A DNA stretch of 64,000 nt. Source: Massospora cicadina (taxonomy: Eukaryota > Entomophthoromycota > Entomophthoromycetes > Entomophthorales > Entomophthoraceae). Location: NCBI GenBank assembly GCA_022478985.1, contig JAKSZP010008012.1, positions 62,001 to 126,000 on the forward strand, in the 5' to 3' direction. The position numbers and the translations under genes are program-made. Each line of letters starts with the position of its first letter. Position 1 is the first letter of the stretch. A model generated the notes under the pieces. That model ran no database searches. It saw only the letters and a program-made list of their open reading frames with translations, and was not told where the DNA came from. Of this stretch, positions 47,580 to 59,129 are shown piece after piece.

Positions 47580-48060
47580 ATAATGTGATATTTTTATAGT
47601 GAAAAATAGAGTTCGCGCTATAATAGACACTGGTGCTCTAGTCAACATAGTTTCCACTAAGTTAATGCAAAAATTGACGTTGAAACCTGACGTAGACCAT
47701 AGCATGGTTTACGGAACTGCTGGAGCTGTAAGTACTGTCTCTGAGGGAGCTTATAGTGCGTTGCCTCTGCGCTTTGGGTCCATTGTCATTGTAGCTCTGG
47801 CAATTGTGTTACTAAATGAACACTACAACATATTAATTGGGACCACTTTTCTACGTCATTTTGGGGCTATAGTTGATATGATGGAGGAGACCCTCAACAT
47901 CTTGGGTCAGCGGATACCAATATACTTTACTAATAGGGGAGTACCAAAGGATCAAATGCGTACAAGTCATATCAACCTCGCCTACAGTGATGGTGTATGG
48001 CCTGTTCACTACCATCAACTGAAGAGCAAAGCTCGAGCCTTTCCTCAGCAGATTTATTAA
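47580..48060 (+). pseudogene. D aspartic protease
   Basis: A 153-aa open frame (47599-48060) starts within KNRVRAIIDTGALVNIVSTK, with an intact Asp-Thr-Gly-Ala site. It then has YNILIGTTFLRHFGAIVDM and a LNILGQRIPIYF block. This is the best-preserved protease in the window. The listed Met is internal; the protein would be part of a gag-pol polyprotein. Confidence 0.85.
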
Positions 48061-49160
48061 TATCAAGGGATACCTCTTCAAGCAGCAGGGCTCATATCCA
48101 TCCCTTCCGGCCATCAAGTCTTAGTGAATATTGAGTTAGAGGTAGAAGTGCCGATTGGGTTATATGGGGAAGTTATTGGGCTCTATCATCAAACATGGTT
48201 TGAGCCTCATGTGGCTCCAGGAATTATACTCCCAGGACATGGGGAGATAAAGATTTTGTTAGCAAACCTACATAGTAAACCAATGTAAATCCGCCGCCAC
48301 CAAACTATAGCATATCTACATCTGATTCCCATAGATGAGGTCCATCAGGTTTATGATTTTGGATCATTGGATGAATTTGGACTACTGCTTGAACTATTGG
48401 TTAATACTAATGGTGGTCCCACGGAGTAATTTAATGGGACTAACAGATGAACAAAAAGATCAAGCAATGGCTTTATTTCAGAAATACAAGGGGATTTTTG
48501 CTGTTGGTGATCACTATTTAGGGTGTGCTTGGGGGTGGTCCATCGATTGGACACCGGGGATCATCCTCCAATAAGGTCTCAACTAATCTGTTGCTCTTGG
48601 GCAGCAGAAGATGTGGTTACTGAAGAAATTGATAAGTTATTACAACAAGAGATGCTTGAGCCATCCAAGAGTCCGTGGGCTTCTCCTGTTCTAATTGTAA
48701 AAAAGAAGGATGGCACCAACTGGGTAGTAATAGACTATTGGAAGCTCAACAGTATTACAAAAAAGGATTTGTACCCCTTGCTAAGGATCGACAATGCTCT
48801 GGACCAATTAGGGGGTGTCCACTACTTTTCTGCGATGGACTTAATATCAGGCTACTGGCAAATCGAATTACCCTTGGTGGAACAGGAAGAATGTGCTGTG
48901 ATCACCTCTAAGGGCCTTTTTTAACCAACACAGATGCCTCAAGGACTGAGTAACGCTCCTGCTACTTTTCAGCGGGCCATGGACACTATTTTTGGCGACC
49001 TGAAACTGTCATGCATCCTAGTATACCTCAATGATATCAACATTTTTCTCTCGAACCTTTTTGGAGCACCTAGTCCACCTTGAAGCAGTATTCCGCTGGC
49101 TGGCTGGGGCAAACATAAAAATTAAACCTTGAAAGTGTAATAAATTCAAAGTTCAACTAG
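48061..49160 (+). pseudogene. D linker and reverse transcriptase
   Basis: Frame 48523-48924 (133 aa) holds the RT fingers and palm: SPWASPVLIVKKKDG, VVIDYWKLNSITKKDLYP (Trp for the usual Arg, a CGG to TGG type change), and FSAMDLISGYWQIEL. A stop near 48922 precedes [17 protein letters not shown]. The catalytic box at 49024-49035 reads Tyr-Leu-Asn-Asp; the first aspartate is lost by a change fitting CTC-GAT to CTC-AAT. Confidence 0.85.
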
Positions 49161-49960
49161 AATACCTGGGTTTTGTGGTAGACTCAACTGGGCTGTAGCC
49201 ACAACCAGCTAAGGTGGAGGCCATTAGAAAAATGGCTACACCTAATAGTAAGTGCGACATACAGGTATTTCTGGGGATAGTTATTTACTACCAACGCTTT
49301 ATCCCTAATTTTAGCTGTATTGGGGGCCCGCTATTTGAGTTGTTAAAAAAGGACGCTGTGTTTGAGTGGATGGAACGTCGTCAATCCACTTTTGATGCAC
49401 TTCATATGGCGTTGAGCAGTGCACCGGTGTTGCAATATCCAAACTTTGACTTGGTTTTTAATGTTCATATGGATGCATCCCTTTCCGCTGTTGGGGCAAT
49501 ACTTTCTCAGAAAGATGATGATGGAGAAGAACATCCTGTTGCTTTCTGTAGTCGTAGCTTGAACTGTCATGAGTGTAACTATACTGTGACCAAGTGAGAG
49601 TGCTCAGCAGTAATCTACACATATAAACAATTCAGAATCTATCTGCATGGGGTAAAGTTTAAAGTCATAACCGATCATGTGTCATTACGCTGGTTGCAAA
49701 ATGTCAAAGAACCAGAAGGACGATTGGCTAATGGGCTCTTGTTACAGGCTTACAATTTTGAGATTCTTTATTAACTAGGAGCAAAGTATCAGAATGCAGA
49801 CTGTTTATCTTGGTTACTGACTATTGAGGTGCCAGTGGACCTTAGCAATGTGATGTATGATAAAATTCTCAGCGGAAAATATGATGACAAACCGCCCCAA
49901 GTAATCAAAGTGTCAAATGAATTGTGCACGAATACCTTCCAATGGAAAGGAGAACTGTGA
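49161..49960 (+). pseudogene. D RNase H
   Basis: Frame 49214-49597 (127 aa) includes the connection domain (VFLGIVIYYQRFIPNF) and the RNase H start FNVHMDASLSAVGAILSQ, then SRSLNCHECNYTVTK, ending in a stop where Glu is expected a few residues on. The tail continues to a SWLLTI-like end near 49820. Confidence 0.8.
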
Positions 49961-51066
49961 AAGCAAATCAATGATACTACAGTGAATTTCCTGTGGCCCT
50001 CCGCATGGCTGGAAATCATTATGAGCGCTCACAGGGCAGTCAGTCATGGTGGCATGCATAAGACTATGGATTTGTTACGCCCACGATACTATTGGGAAAG
50101 TATGAGTTTTGATGTGCTCAAAACTATTTCCTATTGCCATCAGTGCCAAGTGGAGAAACCATTTCGCCATATGACATCATATCAGTTAGTAGAACCACAT
50201 TTTGCTTGGCATACGGTCTCTCTCAATGTCATTGGCCCCTTGCCAACAGGAACCAACCATTGTAAGTACATTCTAGTGGCTATCAACCACTTAACTCGGT
50301 GGGTTGAAGCAAAGGGCAATATGAGATCTGGGAGCAGTGACGGTGGCTAAATTTGTGTTGGAATGCATTATTCAGTGGCATGGTTGCCCTCAGTTTATTC
50401 TCACTGATAATGGCACCAACTTCACCTCGCAGATTTTTCCCAAGCTGAATGAGCTTATGGGAATCCGCGGAGTTTTGATAACCCCATACCACCCTGAGTC
50501 CAATGGAATGGTTGAACAAGTGAATGGAACTCTGGTGAACATACTCCAAAAATTAGTAATGGATTGCCCTTCTGATTGGAGCTCTCTTCTTTCCACCACC
50601 ATGTTTGCTTATAACATTAGTTACCATTTCGTCACAGGGAAGAGCCCCTTCCAATTATTATATGGCTGACACCTGGCTCTTCCAGCACTTCTTTATGCAT
50701 GTGTAGAAGATATTGGTGGACTAGAACCCCATCGCTATTTGACTAATCTCGCGAACATTCTGATCAAGCTACAAACTGAAGCATATTCCTTCAGCTTGGC
50801 TAAGAAGATTAGGAATTAGGCTGCTGATCAAGTACGCCATAGTGGGTTGGTGCCATTTAAGGAAGGCAAAATGGTTCTCTTTCACAATCAACATGGATTC
50901 AGGCGGAAGCATAAGCTGGCTAGTATCTGGATAAGCCCATTTGAAGGAATATAGAAGACTGGAGTTGACGTGTATACTATTAAGAATCCTACAAGTGGTC
51001 ATATTATTAACCAAGTACACACAAAGTTCCTCAGACCTTACAAACAATAGGATCTTATCATCCAGT
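49961..51066 (+). pseudogene. D integrase
   Basis: Frame 49982-50350 (122 aa) has the zinc domain (AHRAVSHGGMHKT with CHQC) and the core start, where LNVIGPLP has Asn for the first catalytic Asp (CTC-GAT to CTC-AAT type). Frame 50337-50669 (110 aa) keeps the second Asp in LTDNGTNFTS and the Glu in NGMVEQVNGTL. The C-terminal domain runs to the stop near 51048. No chromodomain is seen. Confidence 0.85.
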
Positions 51067-51067
51067 C

Positions 51068-51080
51068 AAGGAGGGGGTAG
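51068..51080 (+). promoter_or_regulatory. D polypurine tract
   Basis: AAGGAGGGGGTAG abuts the TG of the 3' LTR and would prime plus-strand synthesis. Confidence 0.85.
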
Positions 51081-51634
51081 TGTCACAATTTTAATATGAC
51101 TGGATGATAATCTTGGGACAGCTGGGCGGAAACTGCTGAACACAGTTTCAGTTATATATATTCAATTGCCTTGAGATGAGGCGGTATTGGGATATAACGA
51201 GTCTAATTGGATATAATGAGTTTACTGGATCGCCTCTATATAAGGTGATAAGGTGATGTTGATATTCGACAAATACAAAATAAATTTCCTACAACTAGGG
51301 CAACAGCAGATTAAGAATGACAAGCCAAATTCGAGGAAAATTGGTAGAATAGAATAATCCAAGCAATGAGAAATAGTATCACCTGAAGCTGATGTATATA
51401 AGCAAAATGGGAGATTGAGAGAGGTAGATTTTTTAGTGTAAGATGAGCGGGACAGTGAAACATAGCTGTATTTATAAAATAAAAAAACTGGTCGGGTCAA
51501 CTGCTCCTATTTATATATATTTTCAAGTATTTCCGAAGGACCAATGATCTTCACATTGTCTGTCCGTTGTTCAGAGGGCTCAACCTGTGTGAATAGCCTG
51601 GCGAATCCTAGCAATACCGCCCAAAATTATAACA
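51081..51634 (+). repeat. D 3' LTR (554 bp)
   Basis: Starts TGTCACAATT and ends TTATAACA; followed by GTACC (51635-51639). Confidence 0.95.
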
Positions 51635-51639
51635 GTACC

Positions 51640-51851
51640 TCTTTAGCTCCTTTGTTAAGACTAAGTAAGATGAAGAAATTTAAGAATCTCCATATATCTT
51701 CTTGAACCTCTTCAAATGTGACAATGAGTGGACTTCCCAATTGTTTATCTTCTTCACCGTTTCAATGTGCACCCAGTGGGCGAAATTATTAATTTAGGTT
51801 ATCTTCTATGGTGACATTAATTAGTTGTAGGTATTGTTAATCATCATCTAA
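51640..51851 (-). pseudogene. C gag, N-terminal end
   Basis: About 210 bases between the D duplication and C's PBS. It should hold the start of C gag, but no convincing start codon or domain can be read. Confidence 0.45.
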
Positions 51852-51870
51852 GCCCCTATATTGAACACCT
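51852..51870 (-). promoter_or_regulatory. Degenerate primer-binding site of C
   Basis: The minus strand reads AGGTGTTCAATATAGGGGC three bases from the LTR, a diverged form of the D-type PBS. Confidence 0.5.
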
Positions 51871-51873
51871 GCC

Positions 51874-52626
51874 TGTTGAGCTTTCGTTTATAAGCTAAAT
51901 GGTGCTATGACTAAGAAGACTGACAGTCAATAAATGAGGCCAATAAAGTTGCACAACAAGTATATCTTTATTTAAAAGGGTGCCAAGTCACCGCTTATGT
52001 CCTATCAGCTAGAGTATCTATTATATTTAAAGTATGGCGAAATGGACTTATTGAAGTCAAGTACTAAAACTAGATATAGAAATGACTATGAAAAAGATTA
52101 GAGTATAGTTTAAGGTTTTTTATGCCTCATTTAACAATACAAACCACAAATGAAACGTATAAATAAGCTTCATAAGTGGGACATCCAGAGGAGGCTCTTG
52201 GTCAAGCGATGCATTCTGGATGGTATAATGCATTTGTATCATATCTTTAATAGAGAAAAATTGTGAGTTTCTTACACAAGTTGGATGAGGCTGGGGGTAA
52301 CTCAGGTTGCTCACTAATCAATTCTTAAACTTATCTTTTTTCTGGTTCATCTAAACACTGAATCAAGTGCAACACTGAGTCATTGCACTTGACCTTCTGA
52401 TGATCCATCATTTTGATAAGCTGGACTTCCTCTTGGAATAACTTAGGCTCAATTTGGTTTATTGGAAGTTTTAGAGTCAAATTGAGTTGTGATGACTATC
52501 AATTTATCCAGGTAAATTATCAATGTAATTCCTTTAAGCCCCTTATCAGGTCTAGGTGTCAAATTGACTGAGGAAGTTGAATGGTTAATATTATTCATAT
52601 CATGTCTGATTTTAGAAGACCTTACA
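51874..52626 (-). repeat. C 5' LTR (753 bp)
   Basis: Starts TGTTGAGCTT and ends ACCTTACA; partner of 36672-37431. Confidence 0.85.
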
Positions 52627-53300
52627 GCCGTTTTTTCAAGAAAAGATTATCTAAGAAGTAACAGCTCCCTGAAAGAACACACACTTCAAAGGATTGACAT
52701 AAATAAGCCTTCTTCAGCGCTGCTAGTACCACCTACAGGTCCCTCACATGCTTTTGGGGGTGGGGGATGTACCAGGTATAGTTGATTTATGCCATTGTGC
52801 ATGTGAATTGAAGATCACCTAGTACAGCGTCAATCATCCGCTGTAAGATAGTGGGCGCATTTTTGGGGATGAATGGCATCAGGAAGCATTTGAAAAAATC
52901 TCCCGTCTGGTACAAATGGCCATTAGAACTCCTGGCCTTCTGTTACCCAGATTTTATTAAAAGTGTTCATCAGCTTAAGCTTGGAGAACACCGTGGATTT
53001 GACAATCGCTTATAAAATGTTTTTCTTAAGGGGGAGCAGATGAGGGTTGTTCATTATAGTGTTATTCACATTAATATAGTCAAAGCATAGACACAGTGTA
53101 CTATCATTTTTAGCATAAGATGATAGGGGACGCGGTGGGAAAATTTTCTGTAGGTCCACCCATTTTTGGAGCATGTCATCCAACCACACCTCCAGGGTTT
53201 TATCCTCTTGCGCTGTTTAAGGGTACAGAGGACAGTTAATGATTTCATTTACTGTCAAACACAAGGCATATCATACTCAGAGTGGAAAGGTAGGCTATTG
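52627..53300 (-). pseudogene. B reverse transcriptase, second half
   Basis: The minus strand gives PTILQRMIDAVLGDLQFTC near 52850, then a catalytic box near 52785-52775 that reads stop-Ile-Asn-Tyr where Tyr-Ile-Asp-Asp is expected. Frame 53248-53066 (60 aa) carries the finger region with WMTCSKNGW. Continues the RT cut at 36671 by C. Confidence 0.65.
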
Positions 53301-54284
53301 GCCTTCTCCATAAAAATCAGAATTTAAAACAAGTTGGAAGAGAAATCTAGAGGTACGTAGTGGCGGAGGGAATTAACAATTGACCAACCGCTCTGGTAGG
53401 GAAAAATATATTAATAAGCAGAAGTTTTACAAGCATAAGATTCACAAAAGACTAATTGTTGGCTCCAGGTTAATGTTAACCTGTTTCTGATGCCACAAAC
53501 TCACCCCCAATGAGATTAGAGAATAAAAGAACCAGAACTGTGGTAAATCAGCCACAGAAACTAAATGCATGCACTAAGAACGGTATGAGTCCTCTCACCA
53601 TATAGCAAAATAACAATGACGATAATGCAATCAGTACTGGGGACCCTGCATCCAGATCTAGGTCCAAATCCTGAGTGACCTACAAGCTCATCTAGTTTCC
53701 CAGCTTCCTCAGCATCCAAGAGAACCTTGACTGATACTACTTGAGATCCTAGCTTATTTTAACATGTAAGAGAAAGCAAGCCTGATCCAATTTGTTAGCA
53801 ACTTTACAAGACATAACTGAGGGGAAGGGATAGTTGCTGGCATATCCACCAGATCAACCTCTAGGGAAGGAAACCAAGGTTTCAGCCACATGAACCACCT
53901 CTGTCAGTTGTCTGGCAGACAGCAAAAGCCTCAATAGATTCATATAAAACAGCTCCCCTAGAGCATACAGAATTTATTGCACTAATACTATCACCAAAGC
54001 ATAAAACAGCAGATTAAAAAGGCCACAAAGTGATCACAAAGGTGAAAAAAACACCCAAATTTGTAACCTGATCAAGATGGCCATGGAATGGGGAGAATTA
54101 GGGACCAAGCTTTTTTACAAATGATAAAAGAGAAAACCTTATCATTATCTTGGTTAGGATGTTCTTCCTAGCCTATCATATGAACCATGATCCAAATAAT
54201 GAGTCATCCATTTATAACACATGACTAATGCAGCACGTCACTTACAGAGAAGTGTAAAAAAGAGGACAAGAACTGTTATTGATC
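53301..54284 (-). pseudogene. B protease and short leader; gag absent
   Basis: A block near 53745 reads VVSVKVLLDAEEAGKL, corresponding to A's degraded protease site. From there to the LTR near 54285 there are only about 500 bases and no knuckle, as in A. Confidence 0.45.
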
Positions 54285-56345
54285 CATAATATCATAGTTA
54301 GTGCTGATAATAATAATAAGACTGAATTGATGTAAAAATTTATGGGTGATGGTTATTATCTGGCCAATAACCCCTATAAGCTTATAAAATGCACAGGTTT
54401 GGTTCTTTTGCAATTCATCCACATAGTATAGTTGCTGATATAATTGGTTGATAATAGTATGACGACCATTATCTGTAGTTAAATGAAATTCTTAGATCTC
54501 ATCCCAACGCTCAACCAGTATTTCTACTCAAAATACTTGTGATGTCTCAAATTAGGATTCATTCCCTCGTACCATCTAACCCAATCTTCTCTGAGATTTC
54601 CATTGACAGTTCTCCTGTTTGACACATAGTAAGTAGCAATCACCAATTTTTTTCTGCTTCTTCTCTGAATCCCTGCTCAGATCCTTACTCTTTTCCTTAA
54701 AGAGTTTTCCAATTATCACACACAGCAATAATATCCCTGAGAAAGAATAGAACAAATGGATGCTGGAGTTTATTAAACTGGTATATCTACTATTTACTTT
54801 ATAAGGTACAAAAACTGTTTTTTATTATGAGTGAACTCTAGGGAATTTATAGTGAGGGATTCAGTCGTCTTACCCTCAGTTGACACCTATTTGATTAAAC
54901 GGCAACCATTGCCATTGAATCACCCATCCTCATCTCAGCAGCGATGGTCTTCCCCATCCTGGCTAGGATTCCATCATTGGGCATCCTCAAGACCTAAAAC
55001 GATGAGTTGGAGAACGTGTCCCTAACATTTTCCTCTTGATCCAAGCAAACCAACCATATTTGGCTAGCGACCTGCTTAGGTAATGGGACTTGTTACCAAT
55101 TAAGGCAGATCACAAACCAACTGATCAATTTGCTAGTTGCGGGAGGCATCACTCACCTCATAACTTACTACTTACATTCCCAATCTTTTGGTGAAGATAC
55201 CTGACCAATCCTAATTGGTACACCTAATAGTTAATCACTATCAGATGCCCCTATTTCATTGGCAATGCCACCCAACAAGATCTTAAGCTTTCATTTGAAA
55301 TGAGCCCCAACGGATCTGATCAGGCAAATATCCTAAAATCCCCCAAATTTAGTTACCCCAAAATCAGGGTCAACAAATTCCTAATTCTCCTAGCATTAGG
55401 GAATTATCTCCTAGCAATTCCTGGTAATTTAGCCGGCTGGGAATATGGGCAAAAATACCAACAGTTGGCCTTCAGGATGAGTTATTATCCAAAGCACCTG
55501 CTAGAATACCTCTGGTACAGCCATCTATATTGAGGGATGCAATGAGAATAGTGAACTTGCAAGACCTAGCCAGGAATTCCTAAAATTAAAAACATTGTCT
55601 TTAGATATCCATCAAACTTTTTAAATTCATAAATACATTTAAATTTTTAAAGACTTATATCTAAACTAAAAATGTAAAGGGTATAATTGGAGCAATAGTG
55701 GAACCTGTCAGAGTCTGCTGCATTATAAGCATATTAACATAGAGAAAGGATCAAATGCGTTTGCTGAAAGGGAAAGTTTCGTGATCCAGCTATGGTAGAC
55801 TAACCTTTTAAATTTTATGACACTGGGATGGTTTCATACCGTCCATCTGACTTAGGATCAAATTTTGCCAACAAGTTTTCTCCTGGCACAATTCCAATTG
55901 GTGGATTGGTGACACTTCATCTGGTGTGTGGCTGGGTGCGCCCATGTCCAGGTGACACATGGGATCCCAATTGAGTAGTGAAGGGTTTTATTAAAAATTT
56001 CTTTATCAGATATGGACTTGCGATTGCTGGCAACAGAGTGAAATGACGTGAGGATTTCAAAGCCTGAAACTGACTTGACCTTTTTGTTTTTGCCAGATAT
56101 CAATTTCAATTTATCAGAAGAACTCTAACCAACAAAGACTACCTCTTGCAGGGAAGAATCCCTGCCAACCCTCTGCTGGCAATGGCTCCTGGCCACTACC
56201 ACTTCCCAACGCACAACCAAATTTTCTGGACCAATCTCAGGTGGTTGGAAAAGGGGTGAGGTGCGATTTTCAAGGGGTACGCCATAATCCACCTCCCATC
56301 TACCATGTAGGCTAAGTTTCTCAGGGTTGTTGAGATCACTACCTT
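54285..56345 (-). repeat. B 5' LTR, split by an insertion
   Basis: The start near 54285-54330 (GTGCTGATAATAATAATAAGACTG) matches 33430-33475 of the 3' LTR. Similarity is then lost and resumes near 55460 (CAGTTGGCCTTCAGG), continuing to about 56345. The far end, corresponding to 34340-34418, is not recognisable. Confidence 0.6.
54330..55460. mobile_element. Unidentified insertion in the B LTR (about 1.1 kb)
   Basis: It is defined only by the gap in LTR alignment. It has no open frame above 77 aa, and no LTR pair, knuckle or A-tail was seen. It could be a solo LTR of another family. Edges are good to about 10-20 bases and no duplication was resolved. Confidence 0.4.
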
Positions 56346-57050
56346 AATTAAATATTTGAGTACATCTTATGACAGTAATTGAAATAAATCTAAAGATTTA
56401 AATTGAAACTAAAGTCAGGAATAATCACTGATTAAAGTTATCAAGGCCTCCTGATATTGGGGTTCAAACCTGACTTATGCAATTAAATGTTGCTCGACAG
56501 AAACATTATGATGTTGGGTTCCAAACTTAATCTATGAGGTGATTAAATAATTTTTAACAGAAGTAACTAGAATGTCACAAAATCCCCACTTGCTTCTATA
56601 GATCAATTTGTAAACAATTGAAGATATTTCCCTATATTATGCCCTGATCTCCTAGATAAATTGTTTTTTTGAGAAAATAGAAAGATACTCTCTTTTTGTC
56701 ATCTATTATTAACTTACTATATTAATTTAGGAACAAAAATTTATGGATATGCCTCTCAAAGAATTTCACCATGAAGAAAGACTATTTATAAAAAGTAGTT
56801 AATTTTAAGTAATAGCCATCAAGTACTTTGGGTGTCCTAGTCTATTTCTTGAAGAACGTTTTGATTAAAGATTCCTACGTTCTGACAAAACGGGTTCTCC
56901 CTACCAGGTTACATCATATTTCCATTAAAGTTATTAGAAATTAACAATAACAATTCAGTGTTGGACAACTTCATAGATTATGATGCCGCTTGCCTCAATG
57001 ATTAAGAGGTTAATATGCATGTAGGAGATATGGCAGCAACTTACAACCTC
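56346..57050. other. AT-rich stretch, nothing recognised
   Basis: About 700 bases to the right of B without a coding signal or a recognised repeat copy. Confidence 0.4.
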
Positions 57051-58440
57051 TTATTTACAACATTGATGTAGATAAACCTCCCCTCTCCTCACATGTAGCA
57101 ATATCAATTATTAAACTATGACTTCGCTGAAGCTCTCCAGCTCCACTTTCTGAAGCCTTCATCCCTAGGGTCAAACAAATAGAAGATGAGCACTCGTGGT
57201 ACCATCCCATATAATGAGTTTAACAGAAAGTTCCTCGCTAGATGGAAAACAGGTCAAAGAAGGATGTTTGAAACACTAATACATCAATTCGTACATTCCA
57301 CCCTGTACCATCTACTATGAGTAGTTGGGTTCCATCATCAGGAACTGCTTCAGCATTTACAACAATTGGGAACTCTACATTTAGAACTTCTCCACTTCTA
57401 TTAATTCAATTTCCTCTTCAGCCTTGAAAACTGAAGTGCCATATTTAAAAATTGGCGACTCATCAAAAATATGCAGGTTGTGTAACACATCTAGATGAAG
57501 GAATCACGGGAATGTTCAAATGGAACTTTACAACTGTTTTAGTCAATTAAAAATTGTAATTTATAATCAGATAGGAGATCATACCATTAGAGTACAAACT
57601 CAAATTGATAAACTTTATGCCATCCATAGATGAACGTCTTATTCTCTCAAAGAGTTAATCTATGACATACACAATTCTCAAGAAAATATTCGTTCCTCTG
57701 AACCACTGGGGATGCCAGGTGACGCTGGCCCTCCTGGAATGCCTGGAGAAACTGGAGCCCTGGTCATGATGGCCTACCTGGCTGAGTGGTCCCCTGGACA
57801 CCCAGGGCCACCAGAACCTACTGCTGATTAAGAAATCCCAGACAATCACCTTCAGTAATTTTTTTCTATATTTAAAATCTTGATTTCCAGATTAAGACGT
57901 GTAGCTCAAGTTGTGCAACTCAATTGAAGTGAAGTGCATCTCCTCCATGAAGTTTGTCTGAATGCTCATTATGAACGTCTTGACAGCTTGACTACTTTAC
58001 TAGCTGTGTACTAGGTTGGAGCAAAGAATTGCTATCACTGAGCAACTTCAACTCAAACTTTGAGATATTACTGCCAGTTTAAAAAACACTGTTTTGGCAA
58101 TTACTATCTCTTCACCACGAAATTGGCTATTCATTCCACCTATATCCTAGTAGATTTAGTCATTGAAGATATTGATGACTTTGGAAGTCAAGTGATGCTC
58201 TTCATCCCAACAAATATTCCGGAGATGCCTTTTCCTCTTTGGGAGAAGGAGCGCCCCCAGTGTTGGTTCATGTCGTTCAGCCTTCATTTCCTGCAAATAA
58301 CACGTTTAAACCTTCAACTAAAGAGAAGTACATCCCATGAGAAGGGGAGCATCTTATTTTTTATATTGTTTATAAAAGTGTTATGGAAGAAGCCACCAAT
58401 AACCAACAACTTAAAACATAACAAATTGCCTTAGCCACAT
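57051..58440 (+). pseudogene. J: gag-like remnant with collagen-like Gly-X-Y run
   Basis: Helical charged sequence (QIDKLYAIHR, then SYSLKELIYDIHNSQENIR) leads into GMPGDAGPPGMPGETGA at about 57709-57759. After a frame change GHDGLPG follows, and after another PGHPGPPEP, about nine Gly-X-Y triplets in all, ending near 57820. Downstream frame pieces to 58430 are charged and end without a knuckle. The collagen-like run sits between two helical parts, much as in F. No pol was found attached. Confidence 0.45.
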
Positions 58441-59110
58441 AACTTAGGACATTATAAGGATGGATGGGGTGTTAAACCAATAGTTCTTTATTTAAGGAGT
58501 CCAGGAGACCTGAAGTTCCTGGGTGAAGGTTTAAAGGCCTTACTTTTCTTATAGAAAAGTCTACACAAGACAAAATTCCTTGAGTGATAAATCCTAAAGA
58601 AGTTTCATCATTAATTGAATATAGGTAGACTAAAATTATAATGAAAAAAGAGAGCAATTTATTTTCATAAAAAATGGATTATATAGAAGATCAGGAAGTT
58701 ATTCTTGGATAAAATCTCCAAGCATTTATAAGCTGAGATCTATACTAAATACTAATTGGGGTTCTGCGACGCTTTGGTCACTTCTGTCAAACAGGATCTG
58801 ATCTCTGCATAGAGCAGATTAGAATCCTGATATACGGAGGTTTTGGTCAAGTAACACTCAATTTCATACATTGGGGTTAAACCTTGATATCAGAAGGCTT
58901 TGCTATATTTGGGGTTTCTCCCAACATTAGTTTTAGCTATATTTTTAAATTGGGTTCAAATTCCATCATCAGATGCACATAAATCTTTAATTTGGGCCAG
59001 AATCCCAACAACGCCCAGCTCTAGATCTTGGCGCAAGGGAAAATGGCTGGAGAAATTGACTGTGTACTTGATTTATCACAGTTCCCTGAGCAACCTCCAC
59101 AACTGAGTTT
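58441..59110. other. Between J and H: nothing firmly recognised
   Basis: No conserved motif. It may contain H's 3' LTR, but no second LTR copy is in the window to confirm this. Confidence 0.4.
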
Positions 59111-59129
59111 TCATTACCTCATTTATAAA

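Larger units (their letters stand above)
45084..51634 (+). mobile_element. D: complete-structure Ty3/gypsy element (6.55 kb)
   Basis: D has all parts in order on the plus strand: 5' LTR, PBS, gag, protease, RT, RNase H, integrase, polypurine tract and 3' LTR, flanked by GTACC. By eye the two LTRs differ at about one position in eight or nine over the first 300 bases, mostly by transitions, so it is not recent. Many stops and two altered catalytic aspartates mean it is dead. Confidence 0.95.
36672..52626 (-). mobile_element. C: Ty3/gypsy element nested in B, carrying GOE-2 and D
   Basis: LTRs at 36672-37431 and 51874-52626 (760 and 753 bp) bracket integrase, RNase H, RT, protease and gag on the minus strand. 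B's RT homology stops at 36671 and resumes after 52626. Possible target duplications are AACAT and GCCGT, which match poorly. GOE-2 sits between RNase H and integrase, D in gag. Confidence 0.85.
33428..56345 (-). mobile_element. B: chromovirus split by C
   Basis: Left block 33428-36671 holds the 3' LTR, integrase and RNase H. Right block 52627-56345 holds RT, protease and the 5' LTR. Both align to element A in order, and the break lies within RT. A pyrimidine-rich stretch after the 3' LTR (TTACCCTTCCCTT at 34419-34431) matches A's polypurine tract. The right end of the 5' LTR is eroded and the target duplication is not visible. Confidence 0.75.

Noticed and set aside
54831..55533. Plus-strand frames 54831-55025 and 55300-55533 as exons
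   Set aside because: They lie within or across the edge of the insertion in the B LTR and show no conserved protein pattern.
58060..58434. 124-aa plus-strand frame as an independent gene
   Set aside because: The neighbouring frame gives a more gag-like sequence in the J context; the 124-aa reading is hydrophobic noise with no motif.
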